DNA of 64,000 nucleotides from Candidatus Thermoflexus tengchongensis (GCA_016842085.1 JAEVEX010000074.1:1-64000); one strand, 5' to 3'. Shown: positions 53,151-61,559, numbered from the stretch's first letter. Translations and numbers: made by a program. The notes: a model not told the origin generated them from the sequence alone.

Positions 53151-53508
53151 GGGAGCGAGATTCCATCAGGAAATGCCCGCGCCAGCCCATGGCGATCCAT
53201 TGGGGGGGTGGGCTCCGCCTGGAGGGGAGGTGGGCCGGAAGACGGCACAGGTTGTATCGATCAAACAGGGGTTGTAACGTTCGGTTAACGCAGGGGGAGA
53301 TCGCCCGGATTAAGATGGGAAAGGAGGTCCCGTTGCTCTGGACGGGATGGATCATGCCGATCGCATTCAGGCATAAGGGGGGAGGGGCGACCCGCTGGAT
53401 CGCCCCCACCTGCTGTTTCGGTGTCCGGGGATCCGGATTGGCGTGGGCAGGATCGCAGCCCGGGGAGGTTGTTTCTGTGTCCACCGCATAGGCATGAGGA
53501 GGTGAACG
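53151..53508 (+). other. Intergenic region before fusion gene 4
   Basis: The 358 bases hold no gene I can support. The regulated promoter is at 53273-53316 and the ribosome binding site GAGGAGGTGA lies just before 53509. The transcript would have a leader of about 180 bases. Confidence 0.5.
53273..53316 (+). promoter_or_regulatory. Activated promoter of fusion gene 4: 11-bp direct repeats plus -10 box
   Basis: TGTAAC (53273-53278) and GTTAAC (53284-53289) lie 11 bases apart, and TAAGAT (53311-53316) starts 27 bases after the second repeat. Layout, spacing and the following GGGA are the same as upstream of flp (42206-42249). This points to one OmpR/PhoB-type regulator for both genes. Confidence 0.6.
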
Positions 53509-54663
53509 ATGCTGCGGAGGTGGATGCGGGGATCGAAGGGAGTGCAGACGCTGGAGTGGGTGGCGCTGGCGCTGGTGGTGCTGGCGCTGATTGGGGCGGT
53601 GACGGCCTGGATGAACGGGCCGGGGGGCGTCCAGGTGGCAGCGCCGATCCAGCAGGCGTTGCAACGGTATGCGTGGTGTCTGGAGGGTGCCGGGGGGTGC
53701 CCGGGGGCGGGAGGGGGAAGTCCCTTTGGGACGAATCCGCCGGGCGTCCGGCCTCCTGGGGTGAACCCGCCGGGAGGGAACCCACCCGGGAATCCACCGG
53801 GAGGGAAGCCGCCGGATCTGGGGTGGTGCGTGACCCATCCGGGGGATTGTCTCTCGAATTTGGGGAAGTGGGCGGCGGATAAGTGGGAGGATGTGAAACG
53901 GGGGGCTGGACAGGCATGGGAGGGCCTGAAGTCCACGGCGGAGGGTGTATGGAAATGGCTGGATGAGCATAAGGGGATCGTGGCGGGGGTTGTAGTTGGC
54001 CTGGCTGCTGCCGGTCTGATCTTGGCGACTGGCGGCCTGGCCCTTCCGGTGGTCCTGACAGCCCTGGCGGCGGGAGGAGGCGCTTTCCTGTTCGGTTGGC
54101 TCTATCAGCAATCGGGCCCCAAACCGGGCCTGCAGGGGTGGTTGGAGGCCTTCGCGCTTGCTGGCATAGGAGCGGTCATGGGTTATCTGGTCGCCCATGG
54201 TGGGGCTATGTTATTGAAAGAGGTTGGCTTGTCAGGTATTCTCCGCCTATTCGTTAGCAAGGGCATCATTGGAGGTGTTTCATCAGGAATTAGTTATTTG
54301 ATACTTACTCCGCCGGATCAGCGATCGTGGATTGGGGCGGGCGTAGCGATTGGAAGTGGGATCATAACAGAGATGCTCGCATGGCCAGCGGCGAAAGCGG
54401 CTGTGGTATCCATTGCTGGGGCGATAGAGGCCGCGCGCCGGAAGGAGCTGACTTGGCAGACCCCGGTACGGGCGTTTGGCCAATCCTTCTTTCTGGAACA
54501 GCCTGGGAGCAAAGTGTATAACCGGGTCTTCGGCCGGGGTGTGGGGAAGGGCCTCGGGTGGCTTTCGGGTAAAGGGATTTCCATATCTCCGCCCAATTTC
54601 GTAATGCGGGTCGCGAACCGGGTCTCCTGGGATGTGATCAAGAGCAAACTGTTTGGGATGTAA
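53509..54663 (+). CDS. Flp-prepilin fusion protein 4
   Basis: This is a 384-residue protein. The leader ends at G11, followed by VQTLEW with Glu16 at +5 and a membrane helix (18-34). C57-x6-C64 is followed by a Pro/Gly/Asn-rich linker (65-102) and C107-VT-HP-GD-C114. An amphipathic segment (116-150) and hydrophobic Gly/Ala-rich helices (155-215) follow. The C-terminal 170 residues are mixed and end near VIKSKLFGM. DNA after about 54180 is less GC-rich (48% in a 60-base sample). It has its own predicted promoter, so it may be co-regulated with flp. Two paralogous small membrane genes and a truncated third follow, starting 15 bases after the stop. Confidence 0.72.
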   Translation: MLRRWMRGSKGVQTLEWVALALVVLALIGAVTAWMNGPGGVQVAAPIQQALQRYAWCLEGAGGCPGAGGGSPFGTNPPGVRPPGVNPPGGNPPGNPPGGKPPDLGWCVTHPGDCLSNLGKWAADKWEDVKRGAGQAWEGLKSTAEGVWKWLDEHKGIVAGVVVGLAAAGLILATGGLALPVVLTALAAGGGAFLFGWLYQQSGPKPGLQGWLEAFALAGIGAVMGYLVAHGGAMLLKEVGLSGILRLFVSKGIIGGVSSGISYLILTPPDQRSWIGAGVAIGSGIITEMLAWPAAKAAVVSIAGAIEAARRKELTWQTPVRAFGQSFFLEQPGSKVYNRVFGRGVGKGLGWLSGKGISISPPNFVMRVANRVSWDVIKSKLFGM

Positions 54664-54678
54664 AACAAGGAGGCAGAA

Positions 54679-55014
54679 ATGTCGAATAAATCCTTCAACA
54701 CTCGGATTCACCCATTGTTCATCGTGGGCTTTTTAATCATGGTGGTGGATCTCATCGCTGCTGTTTACTGGGCGATAGAGATTCAAAAACCCCGAGCAAT
54801 TGCGCTGAAAGCGGCGGGGGCGTGGACGTGGTGGGATGAGATCCTGGATAAGCTGATCCTCATGGGGTTCTGGGTGATCGGCTACATGGGCTATGTGATC
54901 CAGAACCTGCCGGAATACCGCTGGAGCTGGAAGCAGGCGGCCCGGTCGGGGCTGGAGGCGGTGATCTCGGGGGCGATCGTTGGTGCCCTTTATGCCCTGA
55001 TGTCCCGCCGATAA
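54679..55014 (+). CDS. Small membrane protein A behind fusion 4 (candidate immunity partner)
   Basis: The 111-residue protein has two to three membrane helices (about 12-32, 53-71 and 92-108). It starts 15 bases after fusion 4 with AGGAGG before the ATG. It is a close paralogue of the next gene: the openings MSNKSFNTRIHP and MSGKSFDPKIYP and the ends SGAIVGALYALMSRR and SGAIVGALYAMISRR match. DNA is AT-rich near the start (40% GC in a 60-base sample). Duplication of a partner gene is typical of immunity genes but is not proof of that role. Confidence 0.62.
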   Translation: MSNKSFNTRIHPLFIVGFLIMVVDLIAAVYWAIEIQKPRAIALKAAGAWTWWDEILDKLILMGFWVIGYMGYVIQNLPEYRWSWKQAARSGLEAVISGAIVGALYALMSRR

Positions 55015-55086
55015 GATGAGCGAACCAGAAATCGAAGCTGGATAAACCGATGTATTCGGGGAAATGCAAGATGTGAGGAAGCGAAG

Positions 55087-55422
55087 ATGTCTGGTAAATC
55101 CTTTGATCCCAAGATTTATCCATTGAACATTGTGGGCTTTTTGATCATGGTGGCCGATCTCATTGCACTGGGATACTGGGCGCTGGCCATCGAGAAGCCC
55201 CGGGCAATCGCCAAGATGGCGGCGGGGCAATGGACGCTGTGGGATGAGATCATCGAAAAATTGATCATCATCGGGTTCTGGGTGATTGCCTATATGGGCT
55301 ACACGGTTGGGGCATTGCCGGACAACAAGTGGGACTGGAAACGTGCGGCCCAATCCGGTTTGGAAGCGGTCATCTCGGGAGCAATTGTTGGCGCCCTTTA
55401 TGCCATGATATCCCGGCGGTAG
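55087..55422 (+). CDS. Small membrane protein B, tandem paralogue of A
   Basis: This 111-residue protein has the same length, helix layout and conserved ends as the gene at 54679. Most differences are in the two loops (PRAIAKMAAGQWTLW versus PRAIALKAAGAWTWW). The 70 bases between the two genes hold no gene. It may protect against a related effector or be a second subunit. Confidence 0.62.
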   Translation: MSGKSFDPKIYPLNIVGFLIMVADLIALGYWALAIEKPRAIAKMAAGQWTLWDEIIEKLIIIGFWVIAYMGYTVGALPDNKWDWKRAAQSGLEAVISGAIVGALYAMISRR

Positions 55423-55454
55423 AACGTTATCTCAATTGCAACTGGGAGTTGGAG

Positions 55455-55584
55455 ATGCCGAGCAAGTCATCCGGCGGCCGGCTTCATCCGCTGGAGCTGG
55501 AAGCAGGTGGTCAAGTCAGGGTTGGAGGCAGTGATCTCGGGGGCGATCGTTGGTGCCCTTTATGCCCTGATCGCCCGGCGATGA
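55455..55584 (+). pseudogene. Truncated third copy of the A/B membrane gene
   Basis: The start reads MPSKSSGGRLHP as in copies A and B. About 200 bases are then missing, and the sequence continues in another frame with RWSWKQVVKSGLEAVISG up to a stop at 55584. The join lies near 55490. It is a deletion derivative of a third tandem copy. Confidence 0.7.
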
Positions 55585-55645
55585 GCCGTCCCGTTCCCGG
55601 GTTTTCCGGGACGTTCCATGGGCCAAGAGATTTGTGAGGTATAAA

Positions 55646-55942
55646 ATGAAAAAAGCCGTATCAATAATTGGGAGAATATTGCTTATTTTAAGTATTATCG
55701 CTCTCAATTATTATGCCCTTGTCTGGGCTAAGCCTCGTCTGGCCCGAGGGGAGATCACGTGGCTGGAGGACAAGCTCATTCTCCTGGGGATCTTCCTCGT
55801 GGGGCTCCTTGGCGGCGCGATGATTTTCATCCCCAAGGAGGGATGGGAGAAGGGCCGGCGGACGCTGGTGGATCTGATCCTCAGTAGGGTGGCGATTGGC
55901 CTCCTTGTCAGCCTGATGACCTATCTGGGGCTGGTGAAGTAA
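55646..55942 (+). CDS. Small membrane protein, unknown
   Basis: This 98-residue protein has three probable membrane helices (about 6-26, 43-62 and 78-97). The first 70 bases are AT-rich. The middle (KPRLARGEITWLEDKLILLGI) loosely resembles the KPRAIA...WDEILDKLILMGF of genes A and B, so it may be a distant relative. It is the last gene before tadE. No family is recognised. Confidence 0.55.
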   Translation: MKKAVSIIGRILLILSIIALNYYALVWAKPRLARGEITWLEDKLILLGIFLVGLLGGAMIFIPKEGWEKGRRTLVDLILSRVAIGLLVSLMTYLGLVK

Positions 55943-56018
55943 GGGAAGCCTCCACGCCACTCCTCCCCGAATCGGGGAAGGGTCGAGGGATCACCGATTG
56001 CAAGGAGGGGATGACGCC

Positions 56019-56396
56019 ATGCGTGGCCTTTGCGATGAGCGCGGCGCGGAGACGGTGGAGTTAATCGCCGGGCTGCCGCTCCTGTTTCTGTTTGTGCTGG
56101 TGGGATGGCAGTTGCTCGCAGTGGGCTACACGGCGATGGTGGCCTCGGCTGCCGCCCGGGAGTGCGCCCGACAGGAGGCGGTAGGCGCCAGCGGCATCGC
56201 CGCGGCCCAGCGGGTGATCGGAACCTGGGCGCCGGGAGCCCAGGTGCAACCCCTCGGGGGCGGGGATGCCCGGGGATGTCAGGTGACGCTGCGACCGCCC
56301 CAGGTGCCGTTGCCCTTCCGGCTCCATGAGCGCATCCAGTTGCCGCCCGTGGTGGTCACGGCCTGGATGCGCTGGGAGAGGAGGTTCGGATGGTGA
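56019..56396 (+). CDS. tadE: TadE-like pseudopilin
   Basis: This 125-residue protein has a short leader ending at G9, then AETVEL with Glu at +5, followed by a membrane helix (about 15-38). TadV probably processes it. TadE-type pseudopilins are minor components needed for pilus formation. The start at 56019 follows GGAGGGG. The next gene overlaps by seven bases. Confidence 0.82.
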   Translation: MRGLCDERGAETVELIAGLPLLFLFVLVGWQLLAVGYTAMVASAAARECARQEAVGASGIAAAQRVIGTWAPGAQVQPLGGGDARGCQVTLRPPQVPLPFRLHERIQLPPVVVTAWMRWERRFGW

Positions 56397-56998
56397 GGGC
56401 GTGGTGGCGGGAAGAACGAGGGGCCTCGACGCTGCTGATGATCATCCTGGGCTTCCTGCTAATGCTCGGGGCCGCCGTGCTCTTCAACTTCGCCCTCCTC
56501 GGCTACGTCCGGCACCGGGCGGTGACGGGGGCCGATGCCGCCGCCCTGGCCGGCGCGGAGGAGATCGCCCGGTATCTGAGCACCACGTGGGAGTTGTGCG
56601 CCCCTGCCGGGACGCCACCCGCGGAGATCGTGAGGGAATACGACATGGCCCGCCCTCAGGCGGCGGTGTGGTCCCAGATGGGGTTCGCCCAGGCTTCCGC
56701 TTATGCGGCCGCCAACGGAAGCCGCCTCACCCGCTACCGGGTGCGCTGGGGGGCCGAAACCTGGAACGTGCAGGGATACCCGCTGCGGCAGATCCTGGTC
56801 GATAGCGCCGTGAAGCGCCCCTACGGGCTGGCGGGACCGGTGGTGGGGGGGCGTCAGGGGGAGATGGGGGCGGAGGCGACGGCCGAGGTCTATCTGAGCC
56901 GATATGAATTCAACGCCTGGGATTGCAGCCCGAATCCGGAAACCCCCATGGTTTACTACTGGTTTCGCTTCACGTGGAGGATCCGTCTGGTACGGTGA
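56390..56998 (+). CDS. TadG-like (TadE/G family) pilus assembly protein
   Basis: This 202-residue protein has the basic leader MVRAWWREERG, then ASTLLMIILGFLLMLGAAVLFN and the GADAAALAGAEEIARY segment typical of TadG-like putative pilus assembly proteins. The Glu at +5 of true pseudopilins is absent. Beyond residue 60 it is a soluble extracytoplasmic domain. The gene overlaps tadE by seven bases, so they are coupled. Confidence 0.75.
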   Translation: MVRAWWREERGASTLLMIILGFLLMLGAAVLFNFALLGYVRHRAVTGADAAALAGAEEIARYLSTTWELCAPAGTPPAEIVREYDMARPQAAVWSQMGFAQASAYAAANGSRLTRYRVRWGAETWNVQGYPLRQILVDSAVKRPYGLAGPVVGGRQGEMGAEATAEVYLSRYEFNAWDCSPNPETPMVYYWFRFTWRIRLVR

Positions 56999-57120
56999 AG
57001 GCGATGCAGATGATCCCCTATCCTCTCCGCCGAGGGCAGATCCCTTCCAGCATCGCCCGACGGGCGCATGGATTGATTCCCATGGTGTCCTGCGGCAAAT
57101 CTGTTCTCCGGAGGTGAGCC

Positions 57121-57591
57121 ATGGAGGCAAAGGGCTTGCGTCTGGCTTCCCCGTTTCGGCGGCTGATGGCTGGGGTGGTGGAATCCCTGATCTTATCCAT
57201 CGCCCTTTTCGCTGTGCTGACTCCCCTGGGGGTGATCGGCGCGCTGCTGGATAATCGGCGTTCCTCCGCTTCTCAAACGGCTGGAGCCGCGATCGGCGGA
57301 ATTGGGCTCCTCCTGATCTGTGGCCTGGATCTGGCCTACCTGGCGATCACGCTCTATCTCTGGACCCGGGGCATGAGCCTGGGGAGGTGGTTGCTGGGCA
57401 TGCAGGTGGTGCATGAGGATGGGCGCCCCGCCAGCTTCTGGACGATGCTGGTGCGGGAGATCATCGGCAAGCCCCTTTCGGCGCTGGTCTTTTATCTGGG
57501 CTACCTGTGGGTGCTGATCGATCGGGAACATCAGGGGTGGCACGATAAGCTGGTGCGCACCTGGGTGGTGATGCGATCCGGATCAGGATGA
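57121..57591 (+). CDS. RDD family membrane protein
   Basis: This 156-residue protein has four membrane helices and the RDD pattern: RRLMAGVVESL at the first helix, TRGMSLGRWLLGMQVV in the middle and DREHQGWHDKL near the end. Function of the family is unsettled; some members are Na+/H+ antiporters. GGAGGTGAGCC precedes the ATG. It follows the Tad genes but is probably independent. Confidence 0.75.
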   Translation: MEAKGLRLASPFRRLMAGVVESLILSIALFAVLTPLGVIGALLDNRRSSASQTAGAAIGGIGLLLICGLDLAYLAITLYLWTRGMSLGRWLLGMQVVHEDGRPASFWTMLVREIIGKPLSALVFYLGYLWVLIDREHQGWHDKLVRTWVVMRSGSG

Positions 57592-57623
57592 TAGCGGTGA
57601 ATTCACGGAACGATGATCTGTGG

Positions 57624-57654
57624 GACGGGATGGGAATGGATCCCCCATCCCGTC
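57624..57654 (+). terminator. 11-bp inverted repeat after the RDD gene
   Basis: GACGGGATGGG (57624-57634) pairs with CCCATCCCGTC (57644-57654), with a nine-base loop. No T-run follows, so terminator function is uncertain. Confidence 0.4.
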
Positions 57655-57692
57655 CGTCGTGTATGGCGGAGACCTCATTCGGAGGCGTGGAT

Positions 57693-58145
57693 ATGTGGAG
57701 GATACTCATATACGGTCTGTCGGCGATCGCCGGGCTGGCGGGCGGCCTGCTGGCCAGCCTGCTCACGCCCCTGCTGACCTGCTTCTGCTGTGGCCCCCTG
57801 GGCGGGCTGGCGGGAGGGGCGGCCGCCTGCCTGGTCCCGCCCCCTCCGTCCCGGCCGGAGTATGCCCGGGTGGGGTTGCTGGGCGGGCTATCCTTCGGGG
57901 CCGGGGCCTTTATCGGATCGGCGCTGGCGGCCGGGCTGGGGCTGGCCACCGGGGCCATCCAGGCCACCCAGCGGGAGCTGTTGCGCCAGCTGGGTCAGAA
58001 CGTCCCCGAATCGCAGGCCCAAGCCGGTGCGATCATCGGTGTTCTCCTCGTCCTCTGTCTGGTCGCTCTGTCCACGATGGCGCTCTCCGCCGCCGGCGGC
58101 TATCTGGGCGCCGTACTGGTCCGCTCGATCCATCGGGAGCCATAA
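57693..58145 (+). CDS. Membrane protein of unknown function
   Basis: The 150-residue protein has four Gly/Ala/Leu-rich membrane helices. A Cys pair (CFCC near residues 30-33) and a conserved Pro-rich turn (VPPPPSRPEYARVG) lie in the first half. I recognise no family. GGAGGCG precedes the ATG at 57693; an in-frame ATG at 57663 is possible. No obvious partner is nearby. Confidence 0.55.
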   Translation: MWRILIYGLSAIAGLAGGLLASLLTPLLTCFCCGPLGGLAGGAAACLVPPPPSRPEYARVGLLGGLSFGAGAFIGSALAAGLGLATGAIQATQRELLRQLGQNVPESQAQAGAIIGVLLVLCLVALSTMALSAAGGYLGAVLVRSIHREP

Positions 58146-58259
58146 TCCTCGGAGCGATCGCGGAAACGGGGAAGGCCGCCCCTTTTTCGCTATCATTGTA
58201 AGAGGAGCGCCGGATCGATTCCTTTCCTTCTGGAACCCAACCCCTCCTGGAGGTGTCCG

Positions 58260-59519
58260 ATGCGCAAGCTCGTGCTGGTGATGGCGGTCGGGGCCTTCGT
58301 GCTGCTGGGCCTCTGCGCCGGCGGAGGCCTCGCCCTCTATTTCCTCCTCCGCCGTCCAGGCGAGATCGCCTCGGGAGTGACCGGACCGCAGAAAGTTCGG
58401 GCCGCGGACGGCTCGGAGATCGTCTACCCGTCTGCCTATGAAACGCTGGACCTCCGGGATCCCGCTGCTCTGATGCAGCGCGCGGAGAAATCCTTCCAGG
58501 AACCGGCACGATCTCTGCTCCGCAGCTTCTCCGACCGGCTGATCTTCGCCGCCCGTCAGGGGGATCGGATGCTCCTGGTCGCCGGTCAGGATGCGCTTCT
58601 GGAGGAGGTTCCGGAATCGGAGCGAGAGGCGTGGAGAGCCGATCAGGAGCAGCTCTACCGCCAGGCCTTTGAGTTCACCGCCGACGCGATCCGCTCTTCG
58701 GCCTCCGATGCCGAGGTCGCCCTGGATGGGATGACGTGGTCGGAACGGAAGGGCTCAATGGGCGTGCTGGAGATCCGGTTCTCCTACCATCAGGGCCAGA
58801 AGACCCAGGACGCGTGGATAGCCATCGTCTATTTCCCCCGGCGCATCTACAGCGTGCTGAGCGTGGGGGATGAAAAGGGGTTCCGTCTCCTGCTGGAATC
58901 CTCCCGGTTCGCTCCCGAGCGGGAGGAGGCCGCGCGAGCTCTCCCCGCACCAACGGCGACCCGCCGGGCCGTATCGACGCCCACGCCGACCCCGGCGCCG
59001 ACGGCCGTCACCCCCTTCGCTTTCCCGCCGGGATGGAAGGCTCTGACCTCCGAGGAGATCCAGCGCCTGATGTCTCCCGAGAGCGTCCCGCCGGAAGTCC
59101 GGCCCTACGTGGAAATCGTCCGACAGGGAGCCCAGGCGCTTGCCTATGATCCGAAGTCCCCCGGCTCGCTGATCATCGTGGTGCGCCAGAGTGGAGCCAT
59201 GACCCGGGAGCAGGCGGACCTGATCCGGCAGAGCTGGGAGAACGTTTCGGAGATGCTGGCTGAGCCCATGCGCTCCTTCATGGAGAACGCCGGATGGACG
59301 GATATCCAGATTGAGCCGCCCGAGCTTTTCGATCACCGCCCTTCCCGGGGCCGTGCGGCGCTGCTGGCCGTCCGTTTCCAGGGGAGCGGCGCGTATATGG
59401 GAGTCAACCGCGAGTTCCGGTCCGTCATCCTCTACTTCGAGGATGTGACCTGGGTGGTGACGGCCATGGACACCGACTGGAAGACCCTGGAGCTCGTCCT
59501 GGAGAACTCGAGGTGGTGA
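58260..59519 (+). CDS. Membrane-anchored extracytoplasmic protein with two related domains
   Basis: This 419-residue protein has an N-terminal membrane anchor (4-30). Two domains of about 160 residues each (42-225 and 255-419) are separated by a Thr/Pro-rich linker. The two halves end alike (LLLESSRF and LVLENSRW) and share strand patterns, suggesting internal duplication. The folds resemble the PsbP/DUF1795 type only loosely. Function is unknown. GGAGG precedes the start. Confidence 0.55.
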   Translation: MRKLVLVMAVGAFVLLGLCAGGGLALYFLLRRPGEIASGVTGPQKVRAADGSEIVYPSAYETLDLRDPAALMQRAEKSFQEPARSLLRSFSDRLIFAARQGDRMLLVAGQDALLEEVPESEREAWRADQEQLYRQAFEFTADAIRSSASDAEVALDGMTWSERKGSMGVLEIRFSYHQGQKTQDAWIAIVYFPRRIYSVLSVGDEKGFRLLLESSRFAPEREEAARALPAPTATRRAVSTPTPTPAPTAVTPFAFPPGWKALTSEEIQRLMSPESVPPEVRPYVEIVRQGAQALAYDPKSPGSLIIVVRQSGAMTREQADLIRQSWENVSEMLAEPMRSFMENAGWTDIQIEPPELFDHRPSRGRAALLAVRFQGSGAYMGVNREFRSVILYFEDVTWVVTAMDTDWKTLELVLENSRW

Positions 59520-59645
59520 GGGGGTTCGTGGAAGGCTCCCCAAGCCCACGGCGGGCATGGGCGGAGGATGAACCGGGCTCGGAAGCGGCGCTCTATGGGC
59601 CCTCGGCCGAGGGGTCCGGAATTCCTGGGACCGGATGGAGGCGTG

Positions 59646-61517
59646 ATGTCTCGATGGGCGTGGGCGGTGATTCTGATCGCGATCGCCGGCGCAGGGTGCG
59701 GGATCGGGTTCGCCCTCGGGGCGCTGGCCGGCCCGGAGCTCGCCCGACGTATGGGCACGGCATACCGTGCCCCTACCGTTCCTGCTGCCCCGATCGCCAC
59801 GCCGATCCTTCCAGCAGCCACTCTCCCCCTTCGCCCTTCTCCGTCGCCGGAGGAGGCGCTCGTTCCCACCGCCACACCCCTCCCGACGTATACTCCCACG
59901 CCGCCCCGGACGCGGACGGCGCCCCCGCCTGCCTTCCCCGAAACCCCAGAGGCCCTCCCGCTGGAGGTGCCGGATCCGCCATCCGAGCCGGAATGGCTCG
60001 TCGGGCTCTCCCCCCCGGCGAGGGCTGCGGGCGTGGACCGCCGTCCCGTTTACCGGATCGGCGGGGTGCTGGAGCCGCAGTCCGGATGGCTGCGGGGCCG
60101 CCTGATCCTGGCTTTCCCCTATGAAGAGGGACCACTTCTCCGGGCCCTCTGCTTCCGGGCGTGGGCCAACGCCCCGGCCTCCGGCGGTGCTCGCCTGGAG
60201 GTGGGAGGGATCTGGATCCGCGGTCAGCCTGCCTCGCCGGAATGGAGCGCCGATCGCACGGCCTTCACCGTGACGCTGCCTTCCCCCCTCCAGCCCGGCG
60301 AGACGGTCGAGCTGGAGATGCCCTTTACGGTGACGATCGGGACCCGGGCGGGCGGCTATGGCCTGATGCAGAAAACCGGCGATGGGCGTCTCGTCCTCTA
60401 TTACGGCTATCCGGAGCTGGCCCGGCTCCGGGAGGGCCATTGTGTCCTGGATCCGCCGTGGGAGAACGGGGATCTGCACCAGGCGGAGGCGGCGCACTTC
60501 GCGCTCCGCCTGCGCCTCCCCGAAGGGATGGCCCTGGCGGCGAGCGGCGTGACCGTTCGGGAATCCGCCGGGCCGGGGGGATGGCAGACCGTGGAGATCG
60601 TGGCGCCGTATACGCGGAACTTCGTGATCATCGCCGGCGATATGCAGAAGATCTCCATCGAGCGGGATGGGATCCGGGTGAACGGCTTCTACCGGAACGC
60701 GCCGGCGGCGGAGGCGCGCCGGGCCCTGGAGGACGCAGCCGACGCCCTGGAGCGGTTCGGAAAAGCGTTTGGCGATTATCCCCTGGCGGAACTGGATGTG
60801 GTGGAGGTCCCCCTGCAGGGTGGGGCCGCCGGCGTGGAGGCCAGTGGCCTGGTGATGATCGGCGAGGATGTTTATGGGATGGGGGATCTGAGCGGGCTGC
60901 TCGGGGGGCTTTCCCCCGGAAGCGGGTCCCTGGACCTTCTGGGCTTCGTGGTGGCCCACGAGGTGGCCCATCAGTGGTGGTATGGGGTGGTAGGGAACGA
61001 TGCCCATCGGGAACCGTGGCTCGACGAAGGGTTGACGAACTGGTCTTCGGCCTTCTGGGTGGAACAGGCGCATGGCCCGGAGGCCGCCCGGGCGACATGG
61101 GATCTCCTGGTGCTGCTTCCCTATCGTCTCCGGCTGATGGAGGGGGATCTCCCCCTGAGCTGGCCCGCCGAGCGCTACTCCGAGCTGGATTACGCGGCCA
61201 TCGTGTATGGGAAGGGGGCATGGATCTATGAAGTGTTGCGCCGGGAGATAGGAGAGGAGCGTTTCTTCGCCTTCCTGCGCCGGTATCTCCAGCGTCACCG
61301 CTGGGGCTGGGCGACGGGGGATTCATGGCGGGAGACCCTGGCGGAGTTCATGGGGAAGGAACGGGCGGAGGCCTTCTACCGGCGCTGGGTGGAGGGTCGG
61401 GAGATCACGGAGAAGGATCTGCCGCCCAGCCCGATGCTGGACCCCCTTTTCCAGGATCCGGCGCTGGGCGGGCTGTTGTGGGATCTCCTGCGGGCCCTGA
61501 TGCAGGCAGAACCTTAA
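59646..61517 (+). CDS. M1-type zinc aminopeptidase-like membrane protein
   Basis: This 623-residue protein has an N-terminal hydrophobic helix (about 4-28) and a Thr/Pro-rich linker. A gluzincin domain follows, with zinc motif HEVAH (about residue 438), then E after 18 residues (the DEGLTNW turn), as in M1 peptidases. The exopeptidase motif is replaced by GVEASGLVMI, so the specificity may differ. The ATG at 59646 has GGAGGCGTG before it; an upstream start at 59568 is an alternative. It is probably anchored outside the cell membrane. Confidence 0.78.
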   Translation: MSRWAWAVILIAIAGAGCGIGFALGALAGPELARRMGTAYRAPTVPAAPIATPILPAATLPLRPSPSPEEALVPTATPLPTYTPTPPRTRTAPPPAFPETPEALPLEVPDPPSEPEWLVGLSPPARAAGVDRRPVYRIGGVLEPQSGWLRGRLILAFPYEEGPLLRALCFRAWANAPASGGARLEVGGIWIRGQPASPEWSADRTAFTVTLPSPLQPGETVELEMPFTVTIGTRAGGYGLMQKTGDGRLVLYYGYPELARLREGHCVLDPPWENGDLHQAEAAHFALRLRLPEGMALAASGVTVRESAGPGGWQTVEIVAPYTRNFVIIAGDMQKISIERDGIRVNGFYRNAPAAEARRALEDAADALERFGKAFGDYPLAELDVVEVPLQGGAAGVEASGLVMIGEDVYGMGDLSGLLGGLSPGSGSLDLLGFVVAHEVAHQWWYGVVGNDAHREPWLDEGLTNWSSAFWVEQAHGPEAARATWDLLVLLPYRLRLMEGDLPLSWPAERYSELDYAAIVYGKGAWIYEVLRREIGEERFFAFLRRYLQRHRWGWATGDSWRETLAEFMGKERAEAFYRRWVEGREITEKDLPPSPMLDPLFQDPALGGLLWDLLRALMQAEP

Positions 61518-61559
61518 CGATGTCGGAACCCCGATAACGTGATCCAGGAGGGATCTCCG

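Noticed and set aside
55960-55980. Terminator before tadE (TCCCCGA/TCGGGGA)
   Set aside because: The stem is seven pairs with almost no loop and no T-run follows. It may be chance in GC-rich DNA.
58755-61298. Long leftward frame opposite the M1 peptidase and its neighbour
   Set aside because: It spans two clear rightward genes and their intergenic region and has no motif.
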